A DNA stretch of 38,629 nucleotides from Streptomyces avidinii (lineage in GTDB: Bacteria; Actinomycetota; Actinomycetes; Streptomycetales; Streptomycetaceae). Of this stretch, positions 15,168 to 22,851 are shown piece by piece. The position numbers and the translations under genes were made by a program. The first letter of the stretch is position 1. The number at the start of each line of letters is the position of its first letter. Location: the NCBI RefSeq assembly GCF_014650695.1, contig NZ_BMVL01000023.1, positions 45,393 to 84,021 on the forward strand, written 5' to 3'. The notes under the pieces were generated by a model. It saw nothing but the letters and a program-made list of their open reading frames with translations. It did no database searches and was not told the origin of the DNA.

Positions 15168-16157
15168 TTGACCACTCACCTCAGGCCCGGTTCCGGCCCG
15201 CGGCTGCTCCTGGCGCTGCTCGCGGCCCTGTGCGCAGTCATCGGTACCACCGCGTTCGGTGCGGCCCCGGCCGCAGCAGCCGATCAGCGTCACCCGGTCT
15301 ATGCCATCGCGCACCGCGTCGACACCCTGGACGGCGTGGACGCCGCGCTCAAACACGGTGCCAACAGCATCGAGATAGACGTGTGCGCCTGGTGGAACCC
15401 GAACGAATGGCGGGCCTATCACGACTGTTCCTCGGCCGGCGACAACCGGCTGGGCCCGAGCTTCGACAGCATGATCGACCGCATTCTCTCCCACGCCGGC
15501 TCGGGACGCCGGCTGGCGCTGGTCTGGCTGGACATCAAGGACCCGAACTACTGCGGGGAACGGGAGAACCGCGGGTGCAGCGTCGCCGGACTGCGTGACA
15601 AGGCGCAGCGGTTGACGGCGGCCGGGATCCCGGTGCTCTACGGGTTCTACGAGTACCACGGCGGCAGCACGCCGGACGTCGGCGGCCGGGGCTGGAAGAG
15701 CCTGGAGGGCCGGCTCGGCGCTCTGGAGGGAATCACGACGACCGGAACCCGCGACCGGGTCCGGGGTGCGTTCGACCGGTCCGGTTCCGGATTCCCGGCC
15801 GGTCGCCGGGTGATGGACTACGGCGACAGCGACATCACCAAGGGGTTCGGCAACTGCACGGAGGCCACCTACTACACGTGCGCGGAGCTGAAGAAGGGCG
15901 CCGCGGACCGTGACGCCGGACAGCTCGCGGCCACCTTGTCCTGGACGACCACCTACAACGATCCGTGGTACGTCGACAAGCTGCTGGGCGACGGGCGTGT
16001 GGACGGCATCATCGCGGGCTACGGGGCCTTCACCGGAGTGCGCGAGTACGACGACAGCTGGCAGTGCGCCAATGCCGTCGGCCTCGTCCGTGACTGGGTG
16101 AACCGCCACAGCGGCACGCATCGCATGGCCGGCCCGGGTGACCGCCTGTTCCGGTAG
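15168..16157 (+). CDS. secreted sphingomyelinase D-like phospholipase
   Basis: This is a 329-residue protein. The TTG start has GGAG seven bases upstream. Residues 1-38 are a Sec signal with a long hydrophobic core ending APAAAA/DQ. The mature part is a GDPD-like TIM barrel of the sphingomyelinase D/phospholipase D type: H49 in YAIAHRVD, E69 and D71 in GANSIEIDV, H85 in WRAYHDC and K124 in LVWLDIKDP. Near the C-terminus TTTYNDPWYVDKLLG resembles the 'SMD-tail' motif known from spider and corynebacterial toxins. Cys73 and Cys87 could form a disulfide. Such enzymes act outside the cell and cleave the choline or head group from sphingo- or lysophospholipids, often leaving a cyclic phosphate. The specific substrate cannot be read from the sequence. 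Confidence 0.85.
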   Translation: MTTHLRPGSGPRLLLALLAALCAVIGTTAFGAAPAAAADQRHPVYAIAHRVDTLDGVDAALKHGANSIEIDVCAWWNPNEWRAYHDCSSAGDNRLGPSFDSMIDRILSHAGSGRRLALVWLDIKDPNYCGERENRGCSVAGLRDKAQRLTAAGIPVLYGFYEYHGGSTPDVGGRGWKSLEGRLGALEGITTTGTRDRVRGAFDRSGSGFPAGRRVMDYGDSDITKGFGNCTEATYYTCAELKKGAADRDAGQLAATLSWTTTYNDPWYVDKLLGDGRVDGIIAGYGAFTGVREYDDSWQCANAVGLVRDWVNRHSGTHRMAGPGDRLFR

Positions 16158-16174
16158 GGCGCGCGCATCGCGGG

Positions 16175-16207
16175 CCGCACCGGTGCGCGTGGCGCGTACC
16201 GGTGCGG
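16175..16207 (+). terminator. hairpin terminator after phospholipase
   Basis: CCGCACCGGT (16175-16184) pairs perfectly with ACCGGTGCGG (16198-16207). It lies 18 bases after the phospholipase stop and has no T-run, as is common in Streptomyces. Confidence 0.6.
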
Positions 16208-16406
16208 ATGCTCCGCGGGGCGGCCCGTCGCACCGGTTGCGGCCGGAGCGACCCGGCACCGGCTCTGCGCAACGCGGCCGCACGCTGACGTACGTGCTGC
16301 CGGTCCCCCGATCCGGCCGGTCTCTTTGGGAGAGTACGGAGTGGTTGGTTCGGGTTCGGTGCGATGGTGCAGGCGGGCGACGGCGACGAAAAGGGGTGCA
16401 GGCGGC

Positions 16407-17303
16407 GTGCGGAAGCCGGCGGTCATCGAGGCGCCGTCCGTGCTGGGGCTGCGACCCTCGGGGGTCCAGGACCTGCCGGCGGCTCTGCTCGGTGCCGGTC
16501 TGGCCGAGCGGCTGGGGGCCGTGCGGGCCGGCCGGGTCGAGGCCGCGGCGTACGACCCGAGGCGGGACGAGAGCACGGGGATCCTCAATCCGCTCGGCAT
16601 CGCACGGTACGCGCTCGCCCTGGCGGACGCCGTCGGCAGCGTCCTGGACGGTGGTTTCTTCCCCGTGGTCCTCGGCGGCGACTGCAGCATCCTGCTCGGC
16701 AACCTCCTGTGCCTGCGGCGCCGCGGACGGTACGGCCTGCTGTTCCTCGACGGCCACACCGACTTCTACCAGCCGGCGGCGGAGCCGACCGGCGAGGCGG
16801 CCTCCATGGAGCTCGCCCTGGCCACGGGCCGCGGGCCCCGGCTGCTCACCGACCTGGAGGGCCGCGGGCCCCTGGTGCGCGACGAGGACGTCGTCGCGTT
16901 CGGCTTCCGTGACGCCGGCGAGTCCGCCGGGGCCGGGATGCAGCCCCTGCCTCCGGGGCTGCTCACCGTCGATCTGGAGGGTGTGCGTGCGGTCGGTGCC
17001 GGCGCGGCGGCGCGGCGGGCGATCGAGCGTCTCGGGGACGGCGGGAGCGCCGGATTCTGGGTCCACCTCGACGTCGACGTCCTGGACGACGCCCTCATGC
17101 CGGCCGTCGACTACCGCATCCCCGGCGGGCTGACGTGGCCGGAGCTGGAGAGCGTGCTGCGGATCGCGCTGGCCGACGAACGCGCCGTCGGACTCGATGT
17201 CACGATCTTCAACCCGCGCCTGGATCCCGACGGGACACTGGCCGCCCGCCTCTGCACGTGCCTGTGCCGAGGGATGTCGGCGCGGACCGGCCAGGGGAGT
17301 TGA
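16407..17303 (+). CDS. arginase/agmatinase (ureohydrolase) family protein
   Basis: This is a 298-residue protein from the GTG at 16407. An upstream in-frame ATG at 16326 would add 27 poorly conserved residues. The binuclear-manganese signatures of the ureohydrolase fold are clear: GGDCSILLGN (90-99), LLFLDGHTDFY (D115, H117, D119) and HLDVDVLDD (D222, D224). The first signature normally reads GGDH, and here the His ligand is Cys93. The substrate could be arginine, agmatine, guanidinobutyrate or another guanidino compound; nothing nearby decides between them. It is a single-gene unit ending 41 bases before a convergent gene. Confidence 0.85.
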   Translation: MRKPAVIEAPSVLGLRPSGVQDLPAALLGAGLAERLGAVRAGRVEAAAYDPRRDESTGILNPLGIARYALALADAVGSVLDGGFFPVVLGGDCSILLGNLLCLRRRGRYGLLFLDGHTDFYQPAAEPTGEAASMELALATGRGPRLLTDLEGRGPLVRDEDVVAFGFRDAGESAGAGMQPLPPGLLTVDLEGVRAVGAGAAARRAIERLGDGGSAGFWVHLDVDVLDDALMPAVDYRIPGGLTWPELESVLRIALADERAVGLDVTIFNPRLDPDGTLAARLCTCLCRGMSARTGQGS

Positions 17304-17343
17304 GCGGCGACGGCGCGCCCGGGAGCGGGCGGCGGGAGGGGCT

Positions 17344-18330
17344 TCAGGCGGGCAGTGCGGCGAGCCAGTCGGTCAGGATCTCGTTGATCTCGGCGGGGCG
17401 TTCCTGCTGGATCCAGTGGCCGCAGCCGTCGAGGATCCGGGAGGAGACCAGGCCGGGCAGGGTGGTGGGGAAGGCCTTGATCGCATCGGCCATCCACGTG
17501 GTGGAGGCGTCCAGGCCGCCGCCGACGAACAGGGACGGCTGGGTGAGGGGGGTGCCGTCGAGGTCGGCGAGGTCCTCCCAGTCCCGGTCCATGTTCCGGT
17601 AGCGGCCCAGGGCCCCGCTCAGGCCGGTCCGCTCGAACTCCCCGGCGTAGACGTCCAGGTCCCTCTCGCCGAGCCAGCCGGGCAGCCGGCCGGTGGGGAA
17701 GCGGTCGCGCAGTTGTGCGCCCCGGCCGACGAAGTGCGGGCCGGGGGCGTCGGGGGCGGGCATGGTGTCGGCGGAGAAGGCGGCGTAGAAGCCGGCGAGC
17801 CAGCCGCGCACGTCGGGCTCGATCTCGGCCTCGGCCCGGCCGGGCTCCTGGAAGTAGGAGACGTAGAACTCCTCCTCCCGCTCCTCCCCCAGCCGGGTGA
17901 AGACCGTGCTGGGCCGCGGCCCTCCGCGCGGGGCGTAGGGAACGCTGAGCATCCCCACGGCGCGGAAGACGTCCGGCCTGAGCAGGGCGGAGTCGGCGGC
18001 GATGACCGAGCCCCAGTCGTGGCCGACGATCACCGCGGACTGTTCGCCCAGGGCGTGCACCACGGCGGCGTTGTCCGCCACCAGTTCCGGCATCCGGTAC
18101 GCCGGCAGGTCGCCGGGCCGGGAGGAACGGCCGTAGCCGCGGACGTCGATCGCGGCCGCGCGGTATCCGGCCGCGGCCAGGGCCGGCAGCTGGTGGCGCC
18201 AGGAGTACCAGGACTCCGGGAAGCCGTGGACGAGCAGCACCAGCGGCCCGGTGCCCTGTTCCACCACGTGGGTCCGGCCCGCGGGCGAGGGGACCAGGCG
18301 GTGGACGGCTTCCGGGGCCTGCTGCGACAT
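17344..18330 (-). CDS. alpha/beta-hydrolase, epoxide hydrolase type
   Basis: This is a 328-residue protein. ATG at 18330 follows GGAGGA. The motifs fit a soluble epoxide hydrolase: oxyanion-hole HGFP (35-38), nucleophile Asp105 in GHDWGS, a cap region with conserved aromatics (EFYVSYFQEPGRAEAEIE) and His305 in DGCGHWIQQE. The Asp nucleophile in an HDW context, rather than Ser, favours epoxide or haloalkane hydrolysis over esterase activity. It has no signal peptide, so it is cytosolic. It is transcribed away from the FMN reductase operon upstream but on the same strand, with a terminator at 18503-18555 between them, so it is probably its own unit. Confidence 0.88.
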   Translation of the reverse strand: MSQQAPEAVHRLVPSPAGRTHVVEQGTGPLVLLVHGFPESWYSWRHQLPALAAAGYRAAAIDVRGYGRSSRPGDLPAYRMPELVADNAAVVHALGEQSAVIVGHDWGSVIAADSALLRPDVFRAVGMLSVPYAPRGGPRPSTVFTRLGEEREEEFYVSYFQEPGRAEAEIEPDVRGWLAGFYAAFSADTMPAPDAPGPHFVGRGAQLRDRFPTGRLPGWLGERDLDVYAGEFERTGLSGALGRYRNMDRDWEDLADLDGTPLTQPSLFVGGGLDASTTWMADAIKAFPTTLPGLVSSRILDGCGHWIQQERPAEINEILTDWLAALPA

Positions 18331-18502
18331 GAGTCCTCCAGGGTTCTCGACCTGCCGTGCGCCAGGATCGCTGCCCCGATCATGCGAGGGGCGGCGCGGG
18401 GCGGCGAGTCCTGTTGCCGTTCCGGCAAAAAGAGGGTGGTGCCGGTCCGGCCGCTCTCCCCCGCGGCACCGCGGGCCGGTCCGGCCGGCCCGGCTCCAGG
18501 CC

Positions 18503-18555
18503 GTCTCTTCCGGATCCTGCCGGGCTCGCGGCGGCCGGCACGATCCGAAAGAGAC
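18503..18555 (-). terminator. long hairpin terminator after the flavin operon
   Basis: GTCTCTTCCGGATC (18503-18516) and GATCCGAAAGAGAC (18542-18555) pair over 14 bp with one mismatch, which becomes a G-U wobble in the leftward RNA. A further GCCGG/CCGGC pair lies inside. It begins four bases beyond the FMN reductase stop. Confidence 0.75.
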
Positions 18556-18558
18556 TGC

Positions 18559-19212
18559 CTAGTCGGCCTGCAGCGCGGCCAGCCGTTGTGCGAACGGCAC
18601 GATCGTGAAGCCGTTCGCCGGATCCGTCGAGGTGATCGCCCCCGTCAGGGAACGGGGTGCGATCGCGGCGGCGGTGTCGACGTCCGGGGCGGCCTCGTGG
18701 GCGGCGGGCGCCATGGAGCGTGCCAGTTCGGTTCCCGCGCGGGTGATCCGCCGGTCCAGTCCCTGCTCGCCCCAGTCCTCCGAGGCCGCGTACACGGCGG
18801 TCGGCAGGACGAGTGCGCGCAGGTAGGTGAACAGCGGGCGCAGGGCGTGTTCGGTGACCAGGCTGTGCCGGGCGGTGCCGCCGGTCGCGCCGAGGAGGAC
18901 CGGTTTGCCGGTGAGGGCGTCCTTGTCGATGAGGTCGAAGAACGACTTGAACAGGCCGCTGTACGAGGCCGCGAACACCGGCGTGACGGCGATCAGGCCG
19001 TCCGCGGCCGCCACCGCGTCGAGGGCGGCGGCCAGTCGGGCGGGCGGGAACCCGGTGACGAAGTGCTGGGCGATCTCCGCCGCCAGCTCCCTCAGCTCCA
19101 CCACCTCGGGTTCGGCGTCCACGCGGGCCAGCGTCGCGGCCGTGAGCCGGTCGGCGAGCAGCCGGGTGGAGGAGGGGGAGCTCAGCCCCGCCGATACGAC
19201 GACGAGCTTCAT
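18559..19212 (-). CDS. NAD(P)H-dependent FMN reductase (CE1759-like)
   Basis: This is a 217-residue flavodoxin-fold protein. It starts MKLVVVSAGLSSPSSTRLLA, the phosphate-binding loop of NADPH-dependent FMN reductases. ITPVF-type (LIAVTPVFAASYSGLFKSFFD) and LLGATGGTARHSL segments follow, the second being the flavin-contact motif. The start ATG overlaps the stop of the upstream monooxygenase gene (ATGA), so the two are translationally coupled. It should supply reduced FMN to the luciferase-like partner. This two-gene arrangement is a recurrent actinobacterial pair. Confidence 0.9.
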   Translation of the reverse strand: MKLVVVSAGLSSPSSTRLLADRLTAATLARVDAEPEVVELRELAAEIAQHFVTGFPPARLAAALDAVAAADGLIAVTPVFAASYSGLFKSFFDLIDKDALTGKPVLLGATGGTARHSLVTEHALRPLFTYLRALVLPTAVYAASEDWGEQGLDRRITRAGTELARSMAPAAHEAAPDVDTAAAIAPRSLTGAITSTDPANGFTIVPFAQRLAALQAD

Positions 19213-20309
19213 GCCTGCGTCTCCTCCTTCGGGGTCTCCCGGGCTGCTGCCACGCGGGCCGGGTGGGTCGGGGCGTCCGGTATGCCGGCCGGGCGCAGGT
19301 TCGCGAACTCCTTGCGCAGGACGGGTACGACCTCTTCGCCGAGGAGGTCGAGCTGTTCCAGGACGGTCTTCAGGGGCAGGCCCGCGTGGTCCATGAGGAA
19401 CAGCTGGCGCTGGTAGTCGCCGACGTAGTCCCGGAAGGACAGGGTGCGTTCGATGACCTGCTGGGGCGAGCCGACGGTCAGCGGTGTCTGGGAGGTGAAC
19501 TCCTCCAGGGACGGGCCGTGGCCGTAGACGGGCGCGTTGTCGAAGTACGGGCGGAACTCGCGTACCGCGTCCTGCGAGTTCTTGCGCATGAAGACCTGGC
19601 CGCCGAGTCCGACGATGGCCTGCTCGGGGGTGCCGTGCCCGTAGTGGGCGTAGCGCTGCCGGTACAGGTTGACCATCTGCTCGGTGTGGGAGGCGGGCCA
19701 GAAGATGTGGTTGTGGAAGAAGCCGTCGCCGTAGTAGGCGGCCTGTTCGGCGATCTCCGGCGAGCGGATGGAGCCGTGCCACACGAAGGGGGCGACGCCG
19801 TCCAGCGGGCGCGGGGTGGAGGTGAAGGACTGCAGCGGGGTGCGGAACTTGCCCTTCCAGGTGACGGTGTCCTCGTCCCACAGGCGGCGCAGCAGGGCGT
19901 AGTTCTCGATGGCGAGGTCGATGCCGTCGCGGATGTCCTTGCCGAACCAGGGGTAGACCGGCCCGGTGTTGCCGCGGCCCATCATGACGTCGACGCGGCC
20001 GTCCGCGACGTGCTGGAGCATCGCGAAGTCCTCGGCGATCTTCACCGGGTCGTTGGTGGTGATGAGCGTCGTCGACGTGGACAGGATCAGGTTCTCGGTG
20101 CGTGCGGCGATGTAGCCGAGCATCGTGGTCGGTGAGGAGGGGACGAACGGCGGGTTGTGGTGCTCGCCGGTGGCGAAGACGTCGAGGCCGACCTCCTCGG
20201 CCTTCTGCGCGATGGCGAGCATCGCCTTGATGCGTTCGTGCTCGCTGGGCACGCGTCCGGTCGTCGGATCGGCCGTGACGTCGCCGACGGTGAAGATCCC
20301 GAACTGCAT
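19209..20309 (-). CDS. luciferase-like flavin-dependent monooxygenase (CE1758-like)
   Basis: This is a 366-residue protein. The ATG at 20309 follows GGGAAGGGAAG; an ATG 12 codons earlier lies within the likely operator and is less probable. LLM-class motifs are GLDVFATGEHHNPPFVPSSP, LSTSTTLITTNDPVKIAEDF, GRVDVMMGRGNTGPVYPWFG and WHGSIRSPEIAEQAAYYGDG. TIM-barrel enzymes of this class use reduced FMN from a separate reductase, here encoded by the overlapping next gene. The substrate is unknown. AT-rich repeats at 20325-20341 immediately upstream suggest local repression. Confidence 0.9.
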   Translation of the reverse strand: MQFGIFTVGDVTADPTTGRVPSEHERIKAMLAIAQKAEEVGLDVFATGEHHNPPFVPSSPTTMLGYIAARTENLILSTSTTLITTNDPVKIAEDFAMLQHVADGRVDVMMGRGNTGPVYPWFGKDIRDGIDLAIENYALLRRLWDEDTVTWKGKFRTPLQSFTSTPRPLDGVAPFVWHGSIRSPEIAEQAAYYGDGFFHNHIFWPASHTEQMVNLYRQRYAHYGHGTPEQAIVGLGGQVFMRKNSQDAVREFRPYFDNAPVYGHGPSLEEFTSQTPLTVGSPQQVIERTLSFRDYVGDYQRQLFLMDHAGLPLKTVLEQLDLLGEEVVPVLRKEFANLRPAGIPDAPTHPARVAAARETPKEETQA

Positions 20310-20324
20310 GGCTTCCCTTCCCAA

Positions 20325-20341
20325 GATTGTTGATTGTTCAA
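20325..20341. promoter_or_regulatory. AT-rich operator candidate before the flavin operon
   Basis: The GATTGTT heptamer is directly repeated (20325-20338) and overlaps the palindrome TTGA-N4-TCAA (20330-20341), 16-32 bases upstream of the monooxygenase ATG. In a 72% GC context such an AT patch stands out and resembles MarR/HxlR-type operators. The regulator is not in the window. Confidence 0.5.
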
Positions 20342-20396
20342 CCATACCTCGGAACGGGTGGCGCTCCCGGGGTATTCCCGGGGCGGGCGGGGGCGG

Positions 20397-20456
20397 AAAA
20401 AAGGGGACCGCCCCCGCTCCGCCGGGCCGGTCCCGGCCGGGACGAGCAGGGGCGGT
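20397..20456 (-). terminator. rho-independent terminator of the HKD phospholipase D gene
   Basis: ACCGCCCCCGCTC (20407-20419) and GAGCAGGGGCGGT (20444-20456) form a 13-bp stem (one G-U wobble in the leftward RNA) with an additional inner GC stem. Six A residues at 20397-20402 become a U-run in the leftward transcript. Confidence 0.8.
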
Positions 20457-20506
20457 GCGGGGGTGCGGGGGCGGTGCGGGGGCGGTGCGGGGGCGGTGCG
20501 GGGTTC
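20452..20506. repeat. GCGGTGCGGGG-type tandem repeat
   Basis: About four imperfect 11-12-bp units of GGGGCGGTGCG lie between the phospholipase stop and its terminator. Simple-sequence expansion is the likely origin. Confidence 0.7.
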
Positions 20507-20507
20507 G

Positions 20508-22112
20508 TCAGCCCTGACAGAGGCCGCGGGTGTAGTCGTACGTCGCGGTGGCCTGCGAGTACCGCCACTGCGGGTCGAGCAGGTCGCTCCTCAGCTGTCC
20601 GGCCGCGGCCGGGCTCTCGACGACGTACCCGAAGTCCTGGAGCCAGGACGGGTACAGGTTCTTGGAGCCGATATAGAAGGCCGAGCCGTCGACCGAGACC
20701 AGCTTGTGGTGCTGGGCGTACGGCTTGCCGTCCGCCCAGGTCGGCCGGTCGGAGGCGCGGTAGGTGGCCAGCTGGAGGTTCTCGCACAGGGCCGTGCGCG
20801 CCCGGCCGCCGTCACCGGTCAGGGCCGTCAGGCGGCCGCGCAGGGCGTCGCTCACCTCGGAGAGGGACTTGATCTGCGAGTAGCCGCCACTGCCGATCGT
20901 GCCGCGGTTGGCCGGGTCGCTCACGACGATGCGGACCTTCACGCCGGCGACGAGCTTCGCGGCGAGGGCGTCGTAGAGGCGTATGTCGTAGCGGGGCAGC
21001 GGCGGGCAGGTGGCGTGGACGTCCTGCTGGGAGATCTCGATGTGCGAGGTCGCACTGGAGACCAGGGCGCGCAGGGCGCTCTCCTCCGGGTTGACGGTGT
21101 CGTAGTCCCGGTCGGCGTTGGTCCTGTCGTGGATCCCGATCCCGCACTTGGTGTCGCCGGCCGTGGGCAGGACGGGGCGGAAGGGGGAGGTGGGGTCGCT
21201 CTCACGGATGCCGACGCCGAGGCCGCCGACGGCGAGCGCGGGTACGTCGCCGCCCCCGGGGGCGGCGGGCCGGGGCAGGGAGGGCATGCAGTCCGCGCCG
21301 GGCGAGGCGGCGAACCAGACCGAGCCCCAGTTGCTCCTGTTGCGGCAGGTCCAGTCCCACAGGGAGTCCAGGTAGCGGCCCGCGGAGCCGGCGGCGGGCC
21401 CGGTCAGCGCGAGGTCGACGTCGCTCACCGGGTGCGAGGTCTCCAGGTAGTCGTCCTTCCAGCTGTTGATGCCGCCGGTGATCACCGAACTGCCGTCGAC
21501 GACGACCAGCTTGGAGTGGTTCCAGGAGAACGCGGTCTTCGAGGTGGTCATCGAGGCCACATTGAGGGTGACGCTGCCGGCGGCGGCCGGGCCGAGCTTC
21601 GCGAGCAGCTCGTTGCGGTAGGAGGAGGGGATCACCGTGGAGTGGTAGACGGGCGCGGCGCCCACGAGGATGCGCACCTTCAGCCGGTTGCCCTTCTGGG
21701 CGGATTCCCTCAGGCCCGCGACGATCGCCTCCTGGTAGCCGCCGTTGGGGAAGGGCGCCAGCGTGGATATGTCCACCGTTTGGCGTGCGTCGGCGATGTC
21801 CTGGCGGATCTTGTCCAGGAGGCGGCGGGATCCGGGCCGGTCGGTGCAGGCGGCGTCGCCCCAGCAACCGGGCGTCTGCAGCAGCCAGTCGGCGCCCCCG
21901 GGGGCGGAGGAGCCGAGCCGGTTGCCGGCGGTGCGCTCCCAGACCGAGCCCTCCAGGCCCGGCGAGACCTGGCGCAGGGTCTGCTCGACCGAGTCCAGGT
22001 GCGGGGTGGGTGCGTCGTCCGCGGCGGACGCGGGGGCGGCGGCGAGGAGGGAGAGGCCGAGTGCGAGGGCCGTGGTGGAGACGAGGGCCGTCGTACGGAC
22101 GGTGCGTGCCAA
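20508..22112 (-). CDS. secreted phospholipase D-type protein with two HKD motifs
   Basis: This is a 534-residue protein. TTG at 22112 is chosen because AAGGA lies eight bases upstream and it opens a classic signal peptide (TVRTTALVSTTALALGL to APASA/AD at about residue 31). Two HxKxxxxD catalytic motifs of the PLD superfamily are visible: HSKLVVVDGSSVITGGIN at about residue 197 and HHKLVSVDGSAFYIGSKN at about residue 470. Each is followed by the expected GG/GS-x-N. Length and layout match extracellular Streptomyces PLDs, which hydrolyse phosphatidylcholine or exchange its head group through a phosphohistidine intermediate. The gene is monocistronic, with a strong terminator. Confidence 0.92.
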   Translation of the reverse strand: MARTVRTTALVSTTALALGLSLLAAAPASAADDAPTPHLDSVEQTLRQVSPGLEGSVWERTAGNRLGSSAPGGADWLLQTPGCWGDAACTDRPGSRRLLDKIRQDIADARQTVDISTLAPFPNGGYQEAIVAGLRESAQKGNRLKVRILVGAAPVYHSTVIPSSYRNELLAKLGPAAAGSVTLNVASMTTSKTAFSWNHSKLVVVDGSSVITGGINSWKDDYLETSHPVSDVDLALTGPAAGSAGRYLDSLWDWTCRNRSNWGSVWFAASPGADCMPSLPRPAAPGGGDVPALAVGGLGVGIRESDPTSPFRPVLPTAGDTKCGIGIHDRTNADRDYDTVNPEESALRALVSSATSHIEISQQDVHATCPPLPRYDIRLYDALAAKLVAGVKVRIVVSDPANRGTIGSGGYSQIKSLSEVSDALRGRLTALTGDGGRARTALCENLQLATYRASDRPTWADGKPYAQHHKLVSVDGSAFYIGSKNLYPSWLQDFGYVVESPAAAGQLRSDLLDPQWRYSQATATYDYTRGLCQG

Positions 22113-22291
22113 TGTGGTTCCTTGACTGGGGGGGTGGCTCCGGCCGGGAGCGTGGTCGGCCACGCCTCCGACCTTGATCAACTCGCGCAAGTTACCAGTA
22201 CGTAGCCCGCTGTTCACCCTCCTCGGGCGAGTTCCGGCCACCCTCCGGCCGGGTCGGCTGCGGGCAGTGCCCCTACGATGCCGGGACGGGC

Positions 22292-22366
22292 GGAGCCGTA
22301 GCGCAGAGGTCGACGCGCGCGGTCTCCAAAACCGCGAGGACACCGGTTCGACTCCGGTCGGCTCCG
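22292..22366 (+). tRNA. tRNA-Trp (anticodon CCA), atypical body
   Basis: The cloverleaf can be folded by eye. The acceptor stem is GGAGCCG with CGGCTCC, then discriminator G. U8-A9 follow. The D stem is GCGC/GCGC. The anticodon stem is GCGGT/ACCGC with loop CTCCAAA (anticodon CCA at 22326-22328). The T stem is ACCGG/CCGGT with loop TTCGACT. CCA anticodon and G73 are the main bacterial TrpRS identity elements. The D stem runs straight into the anticodon stem with no clear base 26, and the 3' CCA is not encoded. The sequence differs from the standard Streptomyces tRNA-Trp as I remember it. A TACGAT -10-like element lies at 22273-22278. Confidence 0.85.
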
Positions 22367-22393
22367 CCCGCCCTGACGGTGCTTTCCGCCCGG

Positions 22394-22608
22394 TCAGGCG
22401 ACGCGGATCACGCTCTTGCCGTGGGTGGCGCCCTCGGCGAGCCGCTGTACGGCGGTGGCCAGGTCCGCCAGGTCGTATTCGGCGGTGATGTCGATCCGCA
22501 CGCTGCCGTCCGCGACGAGACGGAGCGCGTGGCGGGCGCTGTCGGCGAGGCGTTCGGGGTGGGTGCGGCTGAGCAGGTTGCTGTTGTAGGTCAGGAGCGA
22601 CGCGCCAA
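22394..22608 (-). pseudogene. 3' stump of a zinc-type alcohol dehydrogenase/quinone oxidoreductase
   Basis: Only the last about 70 codons remain: FGASLLTYNSNLLSRTHPER, then VRIDITAEYDLADLATAVQR and GATHGKSVIRVA before the TGA at 22394. This is the C-terminal end of the MDR-family NAD(P)H:quinone oxidoreductase, including the final strand of the catalytic domain. There is no start codon, Rossmann fold or ribosome site. The reading frame runs directly into the opposite-strand MarR stump near 22605. Confidence 0.82.
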
Positions 22609-22851
22609 ATGGAGACCAAGCGGCTGATCCGCCGCGAGGCGTCCCCGGTGCACGCCAAGGTGCAGATCGCGAGCCTGACCGAGGAGGGCCGGGCGCTCCT
22701 CGACCGCGCCTACCAGGAGGTGATCGTCCTGGAGCGTGCGCTCACCGACGCGTTCACGCCCTCCGAGCACGCCGCGCTCAGTGAGCTCCTGGACCGGGCG
22801 ACCGCCGTCCTGATCGGGCAGACCCGCCGGACCGGGACCGCGCAGGACTGA
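22609..22851 (+). pseudogene. 3' stump of a MarR-family regulator
   Basis: The remaining frame, METKRLIRREASPVHAKVQ to RTGTAQD, is the wing and dimerisation helices of a MarR protein (IASLTEEGRALLDRAYQEV, FTPSEHAALSELL). The N-terminal helices and the recognition helix are missing, so it cannot bind DNA in the normal way. The ATG is fortuitously available but has no ribosome site. In intact relatives this regulator would be divergent from the oxidoreductase. Confidence 0.82.

Noticed and set aside
16158..16406. N-terminal extension of the arginase gene to 16326
   Set aside because: The added residues are Arg/Trp-rich and unlike the family, and the GTG at 16407 gives the normal length.
15021..17066. 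681-codon minus-strand frame opposite the phospholipase and arginase genes
   Set aside because: No domain is recognisable and both plus-strand genes have clear catalytic motifs.
22292..22608. tRNA plus gene stumps as an integrated element's attachment site
   Set aside because: No integrase, no duplicated tRNA 3' end and no element boundaries are visible in the window.
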